A stretch of 64,000 nucleotides of DNA, taken from assembly GCA_002682825.1 (NCBI GenBank), contig NOKP01000034.1, positions 372,001-436,000 on the forward strand, read 5' to 3'. The stretch is from Neonectria sp. B-13. Lineage: Eukaryota; Ascomycota; Sordariomycetes; Hypocreales; Nectriaceae. The translations under genes were made by a program, and so were the position numbers. Numbering within the stretch: the stretch's first letter is position 1; every line of letters begins with the position of its first letter. The notes under the pieces are model-generated. The model searched no databases and was not told where the DNA came from. It saw only the letters and a list, made by a program, of their open reading frames with translations. Below are positions 1 through 11,554 of this stretch, one piece after another.

Positions 1-1042
1 GGTTCTGGTAAGGCTTCCCCGGCCACTGAAATTTAGGTAAAATGTCCGTGATCCATGCTGACACGGGCTAATAGAATTAGATAAAATCCTTGTTGGGTTC
101 TCTCAAATACATGGCTTGATACTGCTAACAATGCCCCCCCCCACCCCACCCCACAACGCCGAAGATCCTTGATCCCTCGCACCGCTCGGAGACATGATAC
201 CGTACTGTAAAACATTTCCCCGCATAGATATCCGCAGTGATTTGATCTTTGTCGGCGCTGATAATCGCTTTGGTGCCTCCCACATTTCGGCAGCCTATCG
301 CATCTGCACACGCCAGGCCCACCTTGGACCGGGGGTATTTCGCATTCATACCTTATATCGCAATAGATCAATCGACTCTGCATAGAGCGGTCCGAGCTGC
401 AACACGCCAATCAGTCCAACCATCAGTCTCGCGTGCTTCTGTAGCGTAATTGGACAAGTGTATGAGAGAGGCTGGCCTACTAATGAGCGTCATAGACTCA
501 TAGCGCTTCGCTCCAAAGGACTGCCTAGAAAGCGATACTTTGGGTCTCATTGATAACACCATACGGCCGGATTCAGGTTGACCATCGGACTGAAGTTGGG
601 CACTCATTCACTGCCGGCACTAGTTGTAGGCGCACTCCATTTTTAAAGCCAGTGCCGCAATCCCACGTAGTTCTTCTCTCCAGTCGCTTAACGAAACAAG
701 GAACCGAAGCAACTGTCAAGGCGGGAGAGTGTGCATACGGTGAAAGTGAGATGTTGGTCAGCGCCCGGGGGAGGGGGCGGCCAAAAATCAACCCGCACAC
801 ACGAGGCAAGCCACTTGGGATACGAGTGGGATCAAGGTGTATGGAGGCGGAATAAGCGGCATTGGCCGAACGGCACCCTGGGGTGACCGGCTTACCAGGT
901 TGGTCCACTGCGCAAAACACATCTGGCGTGATGCCTTACCTCGTGGAGGAAGCAGTTGAATCATCATCTCTACTAGACTCTATAAATTGAAGGGTTGATA
1001 CTTTGGCGTCTTTAAGTCGTCCCCATCGCTCATACCCTCGCC
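1..1042. other. Intergenic, no gene seen; TATA box of the following regulator
   Basis: No reading frame here has family resemblance or plausible splicing. There is a C-rich run at about 131-155. A TATAAAT box at 981-987 lies about 55 bp before the start codon of the Zn2Cys6 gene and fits its core promoter. Confidence 0.5.
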
Positions 1043-2357
1043 ATGGCTGATGATCCGCCAAAGGTACCCCGGCAACGAAAACTGCGAACCAGCTGTGATC
1101 AATGTGGTACTTCCAAGGTGAAATGTGACCGAGGCCAGCCCGAGTGCGCACGCTGCGTCTCTCATGGCAGGACGTGTGTCTATGGTGTGTCTCGGAAAAT
1201 GGGGAAGCCGCCGCGGGATAGACATTGCACAAGCCCAACAGGGACGTCGGGAGGCCAAGCCGGTGGTACAGACATGCACAAGATGAACAGTAGCAGCTGT
1301 AGTGATGGTACAACGCTGAATTTTAGAATCGCTATCGAGCATGACTAACGTGATCACAGCGTGGGATGCGGTGGATAACAACTTCAACTACATGGGCCTT
1401 GATGCATTCGACGGCTTGATTAGTGACCTGGACGGGCCATTTCTACCGACGTCCCCCTTTCTCGATTTCGGTGCATGGGGCATCACAGATCATCATAGCA
1501 ACCGTCTACCTACTGGTCTTCAATTTGGACCCATGCTCACACCAGAATCGACCGACCTGGGGAGTTACCCATCAAACGAGCCGTCCACGTCGCAGCCCAC
1601 CGCAAATCAATCTCCATGTAACGACATTTCACACCCCGAGAGCGCCCCAATGCCTCTTGCGAACATTGGCGGCCACGATTGCTCCCGGGAAGCGTACGAG
1701 ATCCTACGAAACCTGTCCTTTCCTAATCTCAGCAAGGCGCACTCTGCTCCATCAACAGGAACGTCATCAGCCACAGCCTCAGCGACAGCGACAGCGATAG
1801 CAACAGGTGGCATAGCCAATCAAGTGCCCTTGGATGACGTGCTGCGCCTAAACTCGGAAGCCGGCGAGCGGCTCGGCCCTCTCCTCACCTGCCCTTGTGC
1901 TCGATCGCCGCATCTTGCCTTACTCTATGCAGGAATTATTTCCCGGGTCCTGTCGTGGTACCAGCGGGCGGCTGATTGCACGCAGAAGCCTTCTGGAACC
2001 CATACCATGTCAGACAGCACTCTTAGTATGGCTGGCGTAGAAATTCTAGAAACAATCGCGCAGTCCCCCACCGGCATTGCCGTTGCACCTGCAAGGATGG
2101 CCATCGGAACATTCAAAGTCGACGACATACGCATACAGACGGCTTTGAGGATCCAGTTGTTGTCGGGCGAGATGGGAAGAGCAGGCCGCCTGATTGATCA
2201 GTTTACGTCACTCAACTCTGGCGGCCAATGTCACACCGACGAATCCAACTTTGATAGCGTGAACAGGCTCAATCAAAGTTTACATGCATGGTTGAGGAGT
2301 GAGCATCTGAGGATAGCTAACATGATGAGATCAAAATTAAGACAGCTTAACGCTTGA
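1043..2357 (+). CDS. Zn(II)2Cys6 transcription factor, AflR-like
   Basis: Nuclear DNA-binding regulator of 420 residues from two exons (1043-1307, 1360-2357). The 52-bp intron has a GACTAAC branch site and restores the frame. Residues 18-45 form a complete binuclear zinc cluster C-X2-C-X6-C-X6-C-X2-C-X6-C, with a basic RKLR stretch before it and a basic linker (GKPPR) after it, as in AflR-type regulators. The middle is rich in Ser, Thr and Ala. The C-terminal third has the helical, Cys-containing character of the aflatoxin-regulator C-terminal region (CPCARSPHLALLYAG at its start). The neighbours are a serine hydrolase and two reductases whose upstream regions carry palindromic CCG/CGG elements, so they are the natural candidate targets; that link is inference. 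The DNA-binding assignment is firm. Confidence 0.9.
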
Positions 2358-3442
2358 ATATAACACCAAGTTGATATTTGGACCGAATCTTCCCTCGCAT
2401 TTCGTAAGCCGCCGTCTCCCCTTTTTCTTCTTACCCGCTTCAACCCAATCCTCGCCTCTTGGGAGAAACCTCACGGCGAAGGGATCAGGTATGGTCAACC
2501 CTGTGTTTGGATGGGCGTTTTCCATGTCCATCTCATCTCAGCCTCGGCACCATCCACAAGCGGCGGTCGAATTTGAGAGACCACAAGACGCTGGAGAGCG
2601 CAATGCTGAGTAAGTTTTCGGCTACACGTGCAACAGAACACACTCTTCTGCCCATTCTCTGGTTAGTGGTTCGGTCGAGGAGCCATTGGTTTTCCTCGAA
2701 CTCCTGGCTCGTGAATGAATGTTGTCGTCACAGGCATCGTGGAAATTCTTTTCTTTACCACCCGCGACAATGACAAGCATGGCCTCTTGGAGAAGAGGCC
2801 TTGAAAAAGGTAACGATAAGCCTGCTTTTCCAAAATTTCCTGCACCGAGGGTAGTTAGTGTAATGAAATGGCACAAGTAATAAGACAAAGATCGTTCCAG
2901 AACCTTTTGTGGTGTTGTATACAACCACGAGAAAGTGCCAACACTCTTGTACATCCCCTTTGGCAACATCTCTAGTTAGAGTCCTTCAATCTCGCTGGCC
3001 AATGATTCTAATCTGACCTTGAAACGTACATCATCGGGGGCATGTGGCTCGGTAATTATGTGTATCAATCCATCATAGCGGAGCCTCCACGTATGCCTCG
3101 CCTTCCGACCCGGGTTTATGTCCGAGGTTGCAGCCTAACGTCCAGGGTGTATTTCGGGAAACGAAAGTGTCCCTCTTAGCTTAATGGATACGACTTGCAT
3201 CCCCGAAGGAATCCCCGTCGAACCCCGAAACTTCGGTACCCGAATTGCATATCAATGAAACAGGTTGACTTTGAAGTTGTGTAGGTTAAAAGGGGGGTTT
3301 GGCGGCATCGTTGTTTCTGTCAAATCATTGTGAGCCTTTTGATAAGCGCATAATACAACAAGCGTGCATTTTGTGCGTTGTGAATCCTTATTTTGCCAAG
3401 GTCTACACCCAAAGTTAGCTGTATTAATTAGTAGAATCAACC
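2358..3442. other. Intergenic, no gene seen
   Basis: Short open frames on both strands show no family features. The only structured element is the palindrome at 3225-3236, described separately. A tRNA-like stretch near 3176-3240 was considered and rejected. Confidence 0.4.
3220..3236. promoter_or_regulatory. Palindrome CCGAA-AC-TTCGG upstream of the FSH1 gene
   Basis: The 12-bp perfect palindrome CCGAAACTTCGG (3225-3236) is preceded by GAACC. It lies about 210 bp before the start codon of the serine hydrolase. The same architecture, including the GAACCCCGA context, occurs in the divergent promoter at 6310-6419. Everted CCG/CGG half-sites are the usual target type of Zn2Cys6 dimers. Binding by the neighbouring regulator is inferred. 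Confidence 0.4.
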
Positions 3443-4373
3443 ATGCCCAAGATATTGTGTCTTCACGGCCACGGCACAAGCGCGGCTATCTTCAAATCCC
3501 AGACCGGTAAGTTTTAGGGGTCATGAGACTTATCAATCTGAATATGCTGGGGATGTTGTTGGCTGACCCACAAACGCAGCAGCGTTCCGTGCAAAGCTCG
3601 ACGACAGTTTCGTCTTTGACTTCATCGATGCACCCTTCGAAAGCCAAGGCGCTCCAGGAATCAACGCCATATACAAGACAGATACGTACACATGGTGGCC
3701 AAAAACAACTCCGCAGGCAATACGCGCATCCCACTTATGGTTGGCCGACTACGTGCGCAACCATGGGGCATACGACGCAGTCTGCGGTTTCTCCCAGGGA
3801 TCTTCGCTCGCGGCGAGTATAGCTCTGTATAGTGCAGTCAACGCTGCCACGGCGCAGGCAAAGGAATGCAAAGCTGAAGAGCTATTGCCTTTTCGCGCCG
3901 CTATTTTCATCTGCGGCGGTGTGCCACTGTCGATACTCGAGAGCATGGGGCTTGAGGTGCCGTCTCGAGCGCACGAGATCAACCAACGCACCGGCGAGCT
4001 TTTGAACGGGATGGCTGGACGACTAACTGAGCTGGCAGAAAACTTGGAGCTGATTAGGCCGGGCGTCGGTCTTTGGGACGGCGGTAAGGCCGAGCTGATG
4101 CACGACCCGAAGGCTAGACCGGAGCCCAGGGACGTTTTCGGCCTCGACTTCACCAGGTTCCCCACGAATGCACGCATTGGGATCCCTACAGTGCATATTT
4201 ATGGCTCCAAGGACCCAAGATGGCCCGCAGGCATACAACTTGCCGAGTTTTGTGATGATAGAGTAGAGTATGATCATGGAGGCGGCCATGATATCCCACG
4301 GACGACGGAGGTATCGACGAAGATTGCGGATATGATCAATCAGGTAATGGGCCGAATCCAATGTACCATATAA
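3443..4373 (+). CDS. FSH1-family serine hydrolase
   Basis: A 285-residue alpha/beta hydrolase from two exons (3443-3506, 3580-4373) with a 73-bp intron. The short first exon encodes the diagnostic start MPKILCLHGHGTSA, and splicing joins it in frame to the rest. The catalytic triad is visible: Ser93 in the nucleophile elbow GFSQGS, Asp233 in GSKDP and His258 in HGGGHDIP. The length fits the FSH1/OVCA2 family. These enzymes are often found beside reductases in fungal biosynthetic or detoxification clusters, where they hydrolyse esters or thioesters. The substrate here is unknown. It follows the Zn2Cys6 gene on the same strand and has a palindromic element upstream. Confidence 0.88.
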
Positions 4374-4773
4374 GAACACAAACAGGCTATCTCGGATTTA
4401 GATTGAGAAAGAGAAAACTTCTAGACTCCCAAGATCCTTTTTGCTGAGAAACGCCGTCGAGCCAACCAACCTTAAGGATGTCATCTGGGCTACTGCTACG
4501 CCTTGTCAACCGCGAGCTAACGAGTTTTTCTTTAACAATACCCACATACCGTATCAACTCAACAAATACTAGACAGCATAGAGCCATCGCAGTGAACGGA
4601 TACACACTGTACTGGAAGCTTTCATTTGTTAGAGGCTGATCTTGGATCTGGGGGTTAGTGGTGGGCGGGACCTGATGTTTGGGAACTAGATTGGAACTGT
4701 TCCTCTCTAGCTGACGAGTATATATATAATTAGGAGAATGTACTCGTTTAATTGACAGTATTTCACCCCTTCC
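4374..4773. other. Convergent 3' intergenic region
   Basis: About 400 bp between the 3' ends of the hydrolase and the minus-strand reductase. It presumably holds both 3' UTRs. No further feature was seen. Confidence 0.4.
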
Positions 4774-5991
4774 TTACTTAGAGGGATAAAATGAATCCAC
4801 AAAACCACGCAACATATCATCCATACTGGTATAGCCCGGTAGGCCAACCTGCTTGAGTATCTCTTCGGCGTGCCGGATCGGCTCTTCTGCGGTCGATAAA
4901 TCGCGGCCCGTGACATCGATGTCCTCTCCCGTCACGATATCCGAGCGGTCCGGGTAGAGCTCGCGAATGCGGTGGCGGAGAACGTTCCAAGGGGCGTTGA
5001 ATCGGTAAGCAAAGATCCGCTCGCTGGTAAGTGAGGGTAGAGCTACGGCTGCAACTAGGAGGCTTGTCATGTCTTGAACGTCGATGAAATATGCTGTTGA
5101 TTGGATTAATTACTGGTCAGCTTACGCTCTATTACACTATCATGTGTGGGCTAGGGGAAACGCCAAAGAAAAGAAGGAAGGGTTAACCGACCGAGACGGA
5201 GTTGGATCCCCTCACTGCTACCTGCGAAGACACGCTTTAACATGGACAGAGACGAACTGAATCCCATATTTACGTTCTCGACGTCGAGAACGCGCCCAAA
5301 GATGCCGTCAGGTACGACACAGTTAGCTACAAATGAGGGTTTGTTTGTCTTCACCCAGTGCCAGAACGCCAGCTCCGCCGCCGTCCTGCCGGCGCTGTAC
5401 ATGGCCAAAGCCCTCTCGGAGGCGTCTGCGAGAGGGCTGTTGCGCGCCTTGTTTATGGCCTCATGGTTGAAAGTGCTTTCTGTCAGCTCGTGTGGCTGGT
5501 CGTAGACGGTCGACTCAACGGCTTTGGAGCTGGAGCTGAGGACGTAGCGCTTTACGCCGGCGCGGGATGCCGCCTCGAGTGTGTTGATTGTCCCATTGAC
5601 GATGGGGTCGATGGCTTTGTTTGAGTCGGGATCGAAGACACTTGGTGTTGAGACGTAGATTACTCCTGTTGCCCCTAGATTTGGTGTTTTCAGGTTAGAT
5701 CTATTCTGATGCCTCGAAGCATTGGATGGACCTGTAAACACCTTTGAATGCCTCGTCAAACGCTCCCTCGGCCTCAAAGTCCGTGACACGCACGAGCGTG
5801 AATTTACCAGGCCACTTCTGGTCAAAGAGGGCATGCATCCAAGCACGATGGCGGTCGACATCTCGAACTGTCCCGCGGACGCGGAATCCTGCCTCGAGGA
5901 GTTTTTGGCACGTCTCTGCGCCGACGAAGCCATTGGCCCCAATGACTACGACGACAGAGTCGAAAGGAATCGCAGGGCTGGTGATGATCAT
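4774..5991 (-). CDS. GRE2-like NAD(P)-dependent reductase (extended SDR) with altered active site
   Basis: A 350-residue extended short-chain dehydrogenase from three exons (5991-5742, 5674-5192, 5093-4774); introns of 67 and 98 bp, both phase 1, at the same places as in its divergent paralog at 6744. The Rossmann motif GANGFVG is near residue 16 and a TVRD cofactor-specificity motif follows. The catalytic Tyr is in MYSAGR: the usual YxxxK is YxxxR, one base change from AAG to AGG, so catalysis may be impaired or changed. Start 5991 is chosen because a TATA-like run (about 6061-6070) sits immediately upstream of the next possible ATG at 6060. Family members reduce aldehydes and ketones or act like dihydroflavonol reductases; the substrate is unknown. 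The second donor (GTCGGT) is unusual. Confidence 0.82.
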
Positions 5992-6743
5992 TGTGTAGAT
6001 TTTGAGCTGTATCTGCCTTGGGAGTAGCACTACGTCTTCATAGTTGATCCCATTGCACAATATATATACAAAAAGCTTCTACACCAAGGACGTCAACAGC
6101 ATCGCATCTCGTTCGATCACGATATCTGATGTTCATCACTAAGCCACCTCTTCTATCCTCTCCTCGTCGTTCTAGGTAACTTCAGATTCAGATTTCTAAT
6201 TGACAATTATTCAGCACCATCTCATGTTCAGAACAGCAGCATGTGCTAAGACACAGCAAGGATGTTCCTGTGGGGCTGATCCCTAACTTAGACTGTCCGT
6301 GGGTCGATCTCGGAACCCCGAGTACTCGGAACCCCGAGTTCTCGTGGCGCCCAGTGTTCAAGCCAGTTATACGCCACCTTTTTTCGGAGCTCCAAGTCCA
6401 CGGAAACCCGAGTTCTCGTGGCGTCCCGTCTTGTCACCAAACTTATGCGCCATCTTGCTCAAGGAGATAAATCAAGGTAAATACCTCAAAGCAAGGGATA
6501 TGCTACCTGATTCTCGAGCATACGGATTGTCTGCTTAGCAACCATACAACGACAGATCTAATCTGATTAATTCGTTGTTTGTAATACATCTTGAACCTTG
6601 GCTGCAGTGATGGAATTGGTACTATAAGTAGCGATATACAACTAGGAATGTAATCATTATCCTCACTCATCTTATTCACTCAACATCTCTCCCAGAATCT
6701 TCACTCAGCATCTTCACATCCACACCCACAGTTTTACCTCATC
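5992..6743. promoter_or_regulatory. Divergent promoter of the two reductases with tandem palindromic elements
   Basis: Two near-identical 16-bp units, TCGGAACCCCGAGTAC at 6310-6325 and TCGGAACCCCGAGTTC at 6326-6341, are followed by a third related copy at 6401-6416. The flanking CTCGTGGCG is repeated after the second and third copies. The first junction makes a perfect palindrome CCGAGTACTCGG (6318-6329); 6334-6345 and 6408-6419 are near-perfect versions. This suggests a regulator site serving both genes. Confidence 0.5.
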
Positions 6744-7898
6744 ATGTCAAACCTCTCCCTCAACGACACTGCCTTCCCGGCTGGCTCGACTGTCCTTGTG
6801 ACTGGCGCTACCGGCTTTATGGCAACCCACATTGTCGACCAGCTGCTCCTGGCTGGTTATCACGTCAGGGGTACAGTTCGCGACGAGAAAAAAGCGGCAT
6901 GGACTACAGAGTTCTTTTCAGCCCGCCATGGCGCTGGCAAATTCTCCGCTGTTATCGTACCAGAGATGTCGACCGCTGGGGCATTTGACGAAGCGGTAAA
7001 GGGTAATAAAAGCTCCCTTATACCTTGAGCTTAACTATTTCTAACTTCTACTTCTCTGCCTAGGCGTTCAAGGAGTCATCCACAACGCTTCAAATGTGTC
7101 TTTCAGCCCGGACCCCAATGAAGTTATTCCACCGACTGTAGCCGGTGTGGTAACTCTACTCCAGTCAGCCGCTAAAGAGCCATCGGTCAAGAGCTTCGTA
7201 TACACGTCTAGCAGCATGGCCGCCTCTGGTCCCAATATGCCTTTGATCCTCGACACGTCAACCTGGAACGATGCCCAAATCAAGGAGGCATGGAGTGTAA
7301 CGTCGGCTCCGTTCCCCGCTGCGCACGCGGTTGCTGTATACGGCGCCAGCAAAGCAGAGGGCGAGAAGGCCTTTTGGAAGTTCGTGAAGGAAGAGAAGCC
7401 TCATTTCCGAGCTAACGCCGTGTTGCCTGACGCCACTATTGGCGAGGTGTTAAGCACGCAGGGGACTTTGAGCACAGGCGGTTGGATTAGGATGGTCTAT
7501 GAGAACGGGGTTGACTTTGTCAAGCAGTTGCCTCCTGGTAAGTCTTTCTATTTTCGAAACAATATCCGGCATATTGTAACCGAACTAATACGACTATAGC
7601 GTGGTACGTGAACGTCAAAGACGTCGGGCGTCTCCATGTGGCTGCACTGCTCTCTGAGTCTGTGAGAGACGAGCGGATCTATGCGTCTGCCGGCCCTTAT
7701 ACATGGAATGACATCTTAGCTATCCTGCGGAAGCTGTACCCGTCTAAGAAGTTCGCCGATGATATCGAGGGTGCGAAGCTTAGTATTATGACAGTCCCGA
7801 CTAAGCGAGGAGAGCAACTGCTACAGGAAGTCTTTGGACGTGAAGGTTGGACCAGCCTGGAGCAAACTGTTGCTGACAATGTTAAGGATTTGGCTTAG
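6744..7898 (+). CDS. GRE2-like NAD(P)-dependent aldehyde/ketone reductase
   Basis: A 343-residue extended SDR from three exons (6744-7002, 7064-7537, 7600-7898); introns of 61 and 62 bp, both phase 1. The N-terminus has the NAD(P)-binding motif GATGFMA near residue 21 and the TVRD motif. The catalytic residues are intact: Ser in YTSSS and the Tyr-Lys pair in VYGASK. The protein is a clear paralog of the divergently transcribed reductase at 4774-5991, with matching intron positions, but it keeps the catalytic Lys. It is probably cytosolic and uses NADPH, as is usual for the family. The substrate is not predictable. It shares the palindrome-bearing promoter with its paralog. Confidence 0.87.
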
Positions 7899-8214
7899 TA
7901 GTTAGTTACTACGTGGTGATTTCTTAGTGATATAGAAGGGTAGCTCGTATCTAATTGGGAATCTAAGAGTCCAGGTAGAATTATACCTTTACTCTTAATT
8001 CCCGCGATCTAGAAAATCATATCAATGCTATATACATTTGCGAAGTTTGAACAATTATTATTTCATTAACGACATTGAAAATTAGCACAAGACCCCTTAC
8101 GAAGAGCTGTGCACCAACCATGATTAGAATTATTTTCTTCTAGAGTAAGAATACACGCTGCGAAGTACCTCGGATGAACGTAGGTCTACAATCTGGTTGT
8201 ATGTTACTTTGCCT

Positions 8215-8760
8215 TTAAGACCTCCGACGGCCATATAGTTTGAAGGGGAAATAAGCAGAAACGATAAGAATACGGAAGAAAAGAGCCGCGCATATATATA
8301 ACGGTGCCCGCTTCCACTGCAAGAATGGCTGAAACCATCCCCATGATGCAGTTGAGCGCTCCAGCAACACCGCTGCCCGTTGCGTGATGCGCGTAAGGGG
8401 AAATCTTGGCGGCATCGACGTAAAGAATCCTATAAATACAGCAATTTTGGAGATGTTTAGTGGAGGGTAGTATGGCTAAAGAATAACAGAGAAAATACCT
8501 AGTGTGAAACTAAAGCTAATGTTCTAAGACTTTATTATATGGCGGTAAAACCCGAAGAAGAATACCATGGTCAACCAAACTTCAACGACCATCGTAAAAC
8601 TGTGGCTAAGAGTCTTGATATCGCAGTGGATACCGGGAATCAACGAGCCAACGATACCGGAAGCTTTGGTGGAGATATAGTTGGGGTAGGTGATAAAGTC
8701 GGTCTCCTCTTAGTTCAACAGACGGTTTGAAACGAATCTGCCTCTATAATAAGATAGGGA
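8215..8760 (-). pseudogene. Possible MFS transporter relic
   Basis: On the minus strand, one frame near 8395-8220 reads like a transporter C-terminal repeat (SPYAHHATGSGVAGALN followed by a hydrophobic run). A fragment at about 8740-8540 has a hydrophobic TM-like character. Frames are interrupted and too little remains for a gene. The tract around it (7900-8530) is AT-rich. The identification as MFS is weak. Confidence 0.25.
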
Positions 8761-9213
8761 TATATAGACTTAGACACAATCATAACAAAGGGAGTTTCCT
8801 AAGTTTATGGGAGGAAAAAGCAGAACAAGCGATAAGCGAGTTCAATATGTGTCCAGGATGCCCATACCATCGAGGTTGAGAGCGCCATCTTTTTGTGGCA
8901 AAACAAAACGCCAACATGGTAAACCAGCTTTAGATTACATGCACAAGACGGTCTATCAACACTTCGGGCTTCAAGTGACCGACACTTCTACCGGTCCAGA
9001 TCTCGATCCAAATCCTGGGGATCAAGATGCAGAGAGTTGGCAAGGGCATCGGGGACTGAGCTATGATATTGTTCACGCCCTGATGGACCAGGCGCCTGTA
9101 AAGAGAGCAGCTTTTGTAACACTTCATAACTGGCAAGCGGTGTTCTAAAACAATTCAATCTATATGAAGAAGTCTACTATATGAATTGCGAACCGACCCT
9201 TAAGATAAATATC
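8761..9213. other. Unassigned stretch with a 113-codon open frame
   Basis: An ATG frame at 8807-9148 (plus strand) has no recognisable domain, no splice context and no family motif. I do not call it a gene. Confidence 0.2.
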
Positions 9214-9918
9214 CTAGTTGATAACCTTCAAGGTCTCGCTGAACGGCAACTTCGGAGGGGCCTCGGGGTGGTCTTGGGCCTCATCTCCATAATTCAAGTG
9301 AGCCTTGAGCTTGTAGTCGTCGGGCACCTCGAGGAATTTCTTCAGGCCAGCCTCGACCGGAGGAATAGCGTTCAGGTGCTGCAAGTTGGCACCCAAGCCT
9401 TCCAGCTCGAGGGCGGTCCAGACCAGAATCTGGTGAATGCCTGTGGTGTGCTCGGAAAATTCGCCAAACATGTGCGCGGCCGACTGGTGAGTCTCAGCAG
9501 CCTCCTTGATAGAGTTGCCGCTTTCCCAGAAGAGAACCTATTAACGTATTGATTAGCAGTTATTCACAGCATTAAATATTGGGAAATAGACCCCTGATAT
9601 ACGTACTGAGCCATAGGCCGCTTTGTGCGCCTGGAATATCCCACTCAATTTGGCCCACACCCCCTCGCCGGCACCCTTGAGGATGGGCTCGGCTTGAGCT
9701 ATGATGATGTCCCAAAGTTGCTTGTGCTTCTCGCCGGTGACAAGAGTTATGCGCACGGGCTGCGTGTTGTAGGAAGATGGCGCAAAGGAGAGAACCTGCT
9801 GAATGATCTCCTCAACACGGCTGTCCGGAGCGGAAGACGTTCCTTTCAGGCCGTAGACTGTACGGCGGTGCTTGGCGCCAGCGAGCCACTGGTCTGTTGT
9901 GATAAGACCGGAAACCAT
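9214..9918 (-). CDS. Nitroreductase-family oxidoreductase (FRM2/HBN1-like)
   Basis: A 211-residue flavoprotein from two exons (9918-9607, 9537-9214) with a 69-bp phase-0 intron using GTACGT. The N-terminus has the family signature RRTVYGLKG near residue 18, and FAPSSYNTQPVR lies about 30 residues later; that SSxNxQPxR pattern is the FMN-binding hallmark of nitroreductases. The length matches the fungal FRM2/HBN1 group (about 190-210 residues), which uses FMN and NAD(P)H and is linked to nitro-compound and oxidative-stress responses. It lies between the reductase group and the aromatic cluster and lacks the promoter motifs of both, so I treat it as independent. Confidence 0.85.
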
Positions 9919-10849
9919 TTTGAATGCGGGATTTCAACACTTGCAGTTGAAAATAGTAAGATATGGGGGCTTGGTGGGCTGTATCAACTGCTTGAGGCTA
10001 CTGAGCTTGCTTTGTAGTGCTGGATAAACTCGAGGAATGTCTGTCTTCTTAAGTGTAAGCAACCTTGGGCTAAACTGTTCCATCTTCTCATCTCATCCCA
10101 TCAGACCTTCAACCCCTTGAATTCCGTCACCGCTCTTCAGTTGCGTATCGAGGGCCAAATTTATGATTACGTCAACAGGCGCGCGGAGTTTGTTCTCTCG
10201 TTCCAAAGTGCGTGCTCAATGCATGCGTCCTTCCCCATTAATCACAAGCCCCACCAGCCGCTGTGCTTAAGTAAGTTCCCGCGCGCCTAAGTCTCTCACT
10301 ATCCTCTCGGTTATTAGTTAGACTATGTGGCCTGGCAACCTGGACCTCCTAGATTCAAGTTATTACTAATCTCGCGCGCGGCCTGTCCACTCAATGATAC
10401 ATGTTGATTTGTAACAGGAGCGCGGCTGGCCCGGATGACCATGTAGCTATCAGCCGCCTATGAGGGTAGGGTAACTAGCTTATATCCTCAATGTGACTAG
10501 CCCTCATGTGCCTAACGCTCAAACTGTGCATGATTTCCATGAGCGTCTCAACACAGCCCTTCGACACCCATCAACCTGTCTCATTTGGCTTCACTCCAAC
10601 CTCAGGAAGAAACACGCCAGACCTCAAGCACCTGTATCAGAATCATTCCCACAATTTCTACCGCCGACATAGGCAGCGCGGCCCAAACTAGCATGCATAC
10701 CCCTTGTAAGCCACCTCATTAGCGTCTCCTGGCTTGGTAAGCGTCGCAGCAAAGGGAAGGAGAGCATCAACCAATGTGCGGTCGTCAGGCTGCACAGGCA
10801 TGTACATTGAGAGGCATCACAGCTTTGGTTCAGGGCTTTTGAGCAAAAC
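9919..10849. other. Intergenic, no gene seen
   Basis: Only short unconvincing frames. GCGCGC-rich patches occur near 10186, 10280 and 10372. No promoter motif of the neighbouring clusters was found. Confidence 0.35.
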
Positions 10850-11338
10850 TGAGGGGCTAGCGCACCAAATTCTTGGCCCCGTAACGCGTGAAAAGGGAGA
10901 ATTGGGACTGGGTGAAAATTTGGAGGTTTCCCGGTTTCTTTCGTCCTGGCCTGCATTTTGTGCGTCACCGCCGGGCGGTATGCCGATGAGCTTGGACGCG
11001 TCAGCGAATCAGAATCATCAGCTTCGTCATGCCGTTAGCGACGCAAAACGCAGCAGTCAAGTCCGTAGGCTTCTTTTTTGCCGCCTCGAGGCGTCGCCTG
11101 GAACAGCAATAACATTGACAGCACCCTCGAACGGGTTGTAGGCATTACCATACATGTCGGCTTTGGCAACATCAGCGGCATCATTGTCTCGTACTCATTC
11201 CTGTACAAGGACAGTCCCAAGCACTACCCTGGAATAGGTACGCTAGTTGGTCTCTATACATTAGCCTTCACTCTTTGCACAATCACGACGATGTATTTGT
11301 GCCGGGAAAGTCCTCGCCAGTACATGGAGGAGCAGTGA
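10850..11338 (+). pseudogene. C-terminal relic of an MFS transporter (allantoate-permease-like)
   Basis: The frame ending at 11338 encodes a typical DAL5/allantoate-permease tail: a WNSNNI segment, then GFGNISGIIVSYSFLY, DSPKHYPGIG and two hydrophobic helices ending in a short basic/acidic tail. Upstream, a transporter-like stretch (FVLACILCVTAGRYADELGR, about 10937-10998) is in another frame and is followed by a stop, and the first ten helices are missing. It is therefore a 5'-truncated, frameshifted relic. Confidence 0.5.
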
Positions 11339-11554
11339 AGTCAGGGAAGGAATGGGTGACAATGCGACGTTCTTCTGCCGCACAATATGGTCCTTAAAAT
11401 GACTCAGAATACCTGTTCGTGGAAGTTATTCAGTATCAGGTCCTAATATATTATTTATGGTGCTTTTCTTTTCGCTATGCCCCTGGGACAATTTCAGCCC
11501 ATCGACACTCACCACTCCGACTACACGCACATGACCCCCTTACCACGTGAACTT

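Noticed and set aside
33..410. 125-codon minus-strand frame
   Set aside because: Cys/Arg-rich composition without any family motif; overlapping frames on both strands are equally long.
2459..2969. Open frames on both strands between the regulator and the hydrolase
   Set aside because: No domain, no splice context, low-quality composition.
3176..3240. tRNA-like stretch with an A-box-like TAGCTTAATGG and a B-box-like GTCGAACCCCG
   Set aside because: The T-arm and acceptor stems cannot be paired into a cloverleaf. The GAACCCCGA part is better explained as the repeated regulatory palindrome.
9181..9552. 123-codon plus-strand frame
   Set aside because: Antisense shadow of the nitroreductase-like gene's second exon.
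10734..11141. 135-codon plus-strand frame
   Set aside because: Out of frame with the transporter-like segments; only the MFS relic reading is coherent.
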